This document shows positions 61,641 to 64,000 of a stretch of DNA of 64,000 nucleotides, one piece after another. The position numbers and the translations under genes were made by a program. The stretch is from Agelaius tricolor (taxonomy: Eukaryota; Chordata; Aves; Passeriformes; Icteridae): NCBI GenBank assembly GCA_023055355.1, contig JALJCS010000012.1, positions 10,700,501 through 10,764,500 on the forward strand, in the 5' to 3' direction. The notes under the pieces were generated by a model, which saw nothing but the letters and a program-made list of their open reading frames with translations, made no database searches and had not been told where the DNA came from. Each line of letters starts with the position of its first letter. Position 1 is the stretch's first letter.

Positions 61641-64000
61641 AAGAAGATATGAACTGTGCTCTAAGTTATTGGAAAATTTGGCAACTTATCATATTTGGCA
61701 ACTTTATTATATTTTTCAATGATATAATATGCTATAAGAACAAAACCCCTGGTTTAGTAAATAGTTTAGTATTTACAGTGATACTTCACAGAAGCATGAG
61801 AAATCACAGTGAAATGCTGAAAACATCATTCACAATGTATACTCTAGGTTTGTGTTTTCAACCTGTGGGACTATGAAAAGAAAAACTATCCAGTAAGCCA
61901 GTGGGTGTCACTATTGTGTTAAACAAACTCAACGAAACATAATTTAGCACTGAAACTCTCAACTACTAATGGCTGAAAGGTACAAATAGAGAGCTACAAA
62001 TAGAGCATAGATATTATAGAAATAGACACAAATAATTAACATCAGCTTAGCTAATAAAATTGAGTTTTGCTCTGTAGTATTCTATCGAAGTCACTGTTGA
62101 CAATTTTTGGTTGATTCAAATCTGTAAAAAAGAATTGGTTTGTAGAGTTTTATCTTGCTTGATGTAGAAAAGCTTGGCAATCTGCAGCAACTGAGAAAAA
62201 ATACCATTTTCAGTATGGTAGGGTAGAGGAACCAAAAGTATTAAGAAAAGAAAGATGCTCAAGAACAAAAGGAGGTATAATTAACAAGGTCAAAACTTCT
62301 GAAAATTTGAAAAATGTCTAATATGAAAAATGCTAATTTACAGATGCTGTAGCTGGGCATCCTGTATGATGAACAACCTCAAAGAGACCTTGCAGTGATT
62401 GGTGTGATTCTCCTTACAGACTGGAGTGGTTCTGTTCCTATTCCACATTCTGGTAAGCAGGATCCCTTCCCTACCAGTTCAATCCTAACTTCTGTAGGCA
62501 GAATTCTGCCTATTCCTCGGCCCAGTTAGACAAAAAAAAAGTGTGGTCTGCTTCAGATATAGATTTAGGGGTCTCATTTCTCTTGGTCTGTTTTATAGAA
62601 AAACATAATATCTTTTCAGTGAATGTAAGTGAAACATGTAACTGGTCTCAGGAATCTTCTGCTTTAAAACTGCTTTAAAACTTACAGCTAATGTACTGGG
62701 AAATAATGATCAACAAGTAGGAGGCAAATAATGGGAGAAATCTAGATTTCCTCAGATGCTAGTGACTATCTCTGATAGTGCATTTGAGACCAAGCAGAAG
62801 CATTTTACATATTTATTTCCTGAGTGTGCAACTTGAAAATTCAAATACAACTGCTGGATATTCCATGTGAATGACAGACTGCCACTGAATATCGACATGC
62901 AAAAGAAGTGTGTTTTAATAAATGTCTCTTACTTCCCAAAAGAGACAGAATTTGCACCATTTTCTGAGTTAGTGCTTTTTAAATATGTTTACACTGTGCT
63001 GTAAATTGAACTCCAATAACCCATGGAACCCACTAAGCAAATTTGGCAACTCACAAAATCTACTGAGATGTAACAAGAGAAGCAGTGCCAGAATACTGAC
63101 TTACTCCCAGGTAACTTTGCTCATTCTTACCCCAAGGCAGTGCATTCTTGCCCTGCAGTGACTGATACCAGCTGACTTCCTGACTTACCTGTGACACCCA
63201 AGTGACTCAGCATCTCTTGTGAATGCTTACTCCTTACATCTGAAGTGTCAGAAAGTGTAAAACCCTCCTCTTAGATTTCTGTTTGCTGCATTCTCCCCTA
63301 CACTAGGATAAAAAATCAACCTCTTGCTTCATCTGCAAAAGAACGAGCATTGGTCCTGCTGAGTTATATCTATTATTCACTTTGATCCAGGCATTTCACA
63401 TGACGCCAGATCAGGTTGGCTCATGAATAGATGCTTGCTTCCCAAATCTACTTAACTAAAAACAAAGCCAAGGGAATTGAATAGGATCAAACTCTGGTTT
63501 GATCAGCACAGGGGTCAGCACAGGACAGGTTTACAATCGGTCAGTGCTAACTGCAAACTTTTTTTTAGCTATCTAAATTCTATTAGAGCAGCCAGCATTT
63601 TTGGAAGTTGGTGATACAACACTGCAGGAGTTTTCCAGGAAACAACTTTCCAATGTAAAAAAAGATGATGAAATGGTGGAAAGGTTTTACTATGTCTTTA
63701 ATGAAAATTGAAATCACAGACTTCATGTGATTCCTTTTACCAAAAAGGAAGAGGGGAAAAAGAATTTAAGAAGTCAGGTAGAACACTTACTGCCATATAT
63801 ACTTTCACTAATGATGTTTTGCCTCATTTAGCCGTTCTACAGTTCTGAAATGTCCAGGTATAATAGCACACAGTGTGGACAAAGAGACTTAGCAGCACAT
63901 TTTAATGGATCCTATGGAAGAGAGAGTTGTCCTTTTGAGTTGTGACATAAGATTAAAAGATAAACAGTATTTTGAGAGACTAACTCCAACAAGACTGCAG

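Larger units (their letters stand above)
57276..64000 (-). other. Upstream intron of COL4A4 (incomplete)
   Basis: 6.7 kb without a recognisable exon. It contains a CR1 end (about 61340-61640), a 20-bp tandem duplication (59197-59236) and a T-run at about 60511-60523. A plus-strand open frame at 60642-61130 has no recognisable domain or splice context. No CpG-rich promoter region is visible, in line with the gene start lying further right. Confidence 0.75.

Noticed and set aside
63110..63200. Exon-like segment with TTAC and CTGCAG borders, tested as the 7S exon
   Set aside because: On the minus strand it encodes only about seven residues (GKNALPW) without the cysteine pattern GPCGGRDC; treated as chance.

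Overview
The window looks like nuclear DNA of a bird (a crocodilian or turtle is less likely). The grounds are the interspersed repeats, which are CR1 LINE remnants of avian type, and the short introns. It is dominated by one gene on the minus strand, COL4A4, encoding the alpha-4 chain of type IV (basement membrane) collagen. The identification rests on the C-terminal NC1 domain, which matches alpha-4 rather than the other five chains (SFWLTTV, ISRCQVC near the C-terminus, [10 protein letters not shown] in the middle), and on exon-by-exon correspondence of the collagenous domain with the human chain as I remember it.

Layout, in + coordinates. 1-8710 is the downstream flank and presumed 3' UTR: no coding exon, one CR1 tail, three possible minus-strand polyadenylation hexamers. 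8711-57275 holds 43 coding exons, read right to left. I name them W1 (57141-57275, most 5') to W43 (8711-8974, stop codon). All splice junctions were placed by hand; they give one continuous frame of 1,620 codons plus stop (4,863 nt) with no frameshift or internal stop. 57276-64000 is the start of an intron that runs out of the window. The exons for the signal peptide and the cysteine-rich 7S start, and the promoter (normally shared head-to-head with COL4A3), were not found and should lie beyond 64000.

The protein is a long Gly-X-Y domain with about 25 interruptions (W1-W41), then the NC1 domain (end of W41 to W43) with the expected 12 cysteines. Alpha-4 assembles with alpha-3 and alpha-5 into the basement membrane network of kidney glomerulus, inner ear and eye; NC1 directs trimer choice and end-to-end joining, the missing 7S end joins four trimers.

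Non-genic content: six CR1 fragments, one strong 16-bp inverted repeat (15849-15891), a few short tandem duplications and homopolymer runs. I found no RNA gene, no second protein gene and no undescribed system. The points most worth checking are the apparent loss of the methionine used for NC1 sulfilimine cross-links, the redistribution of cysteines among triple-helix interruptions, and the hairpin.
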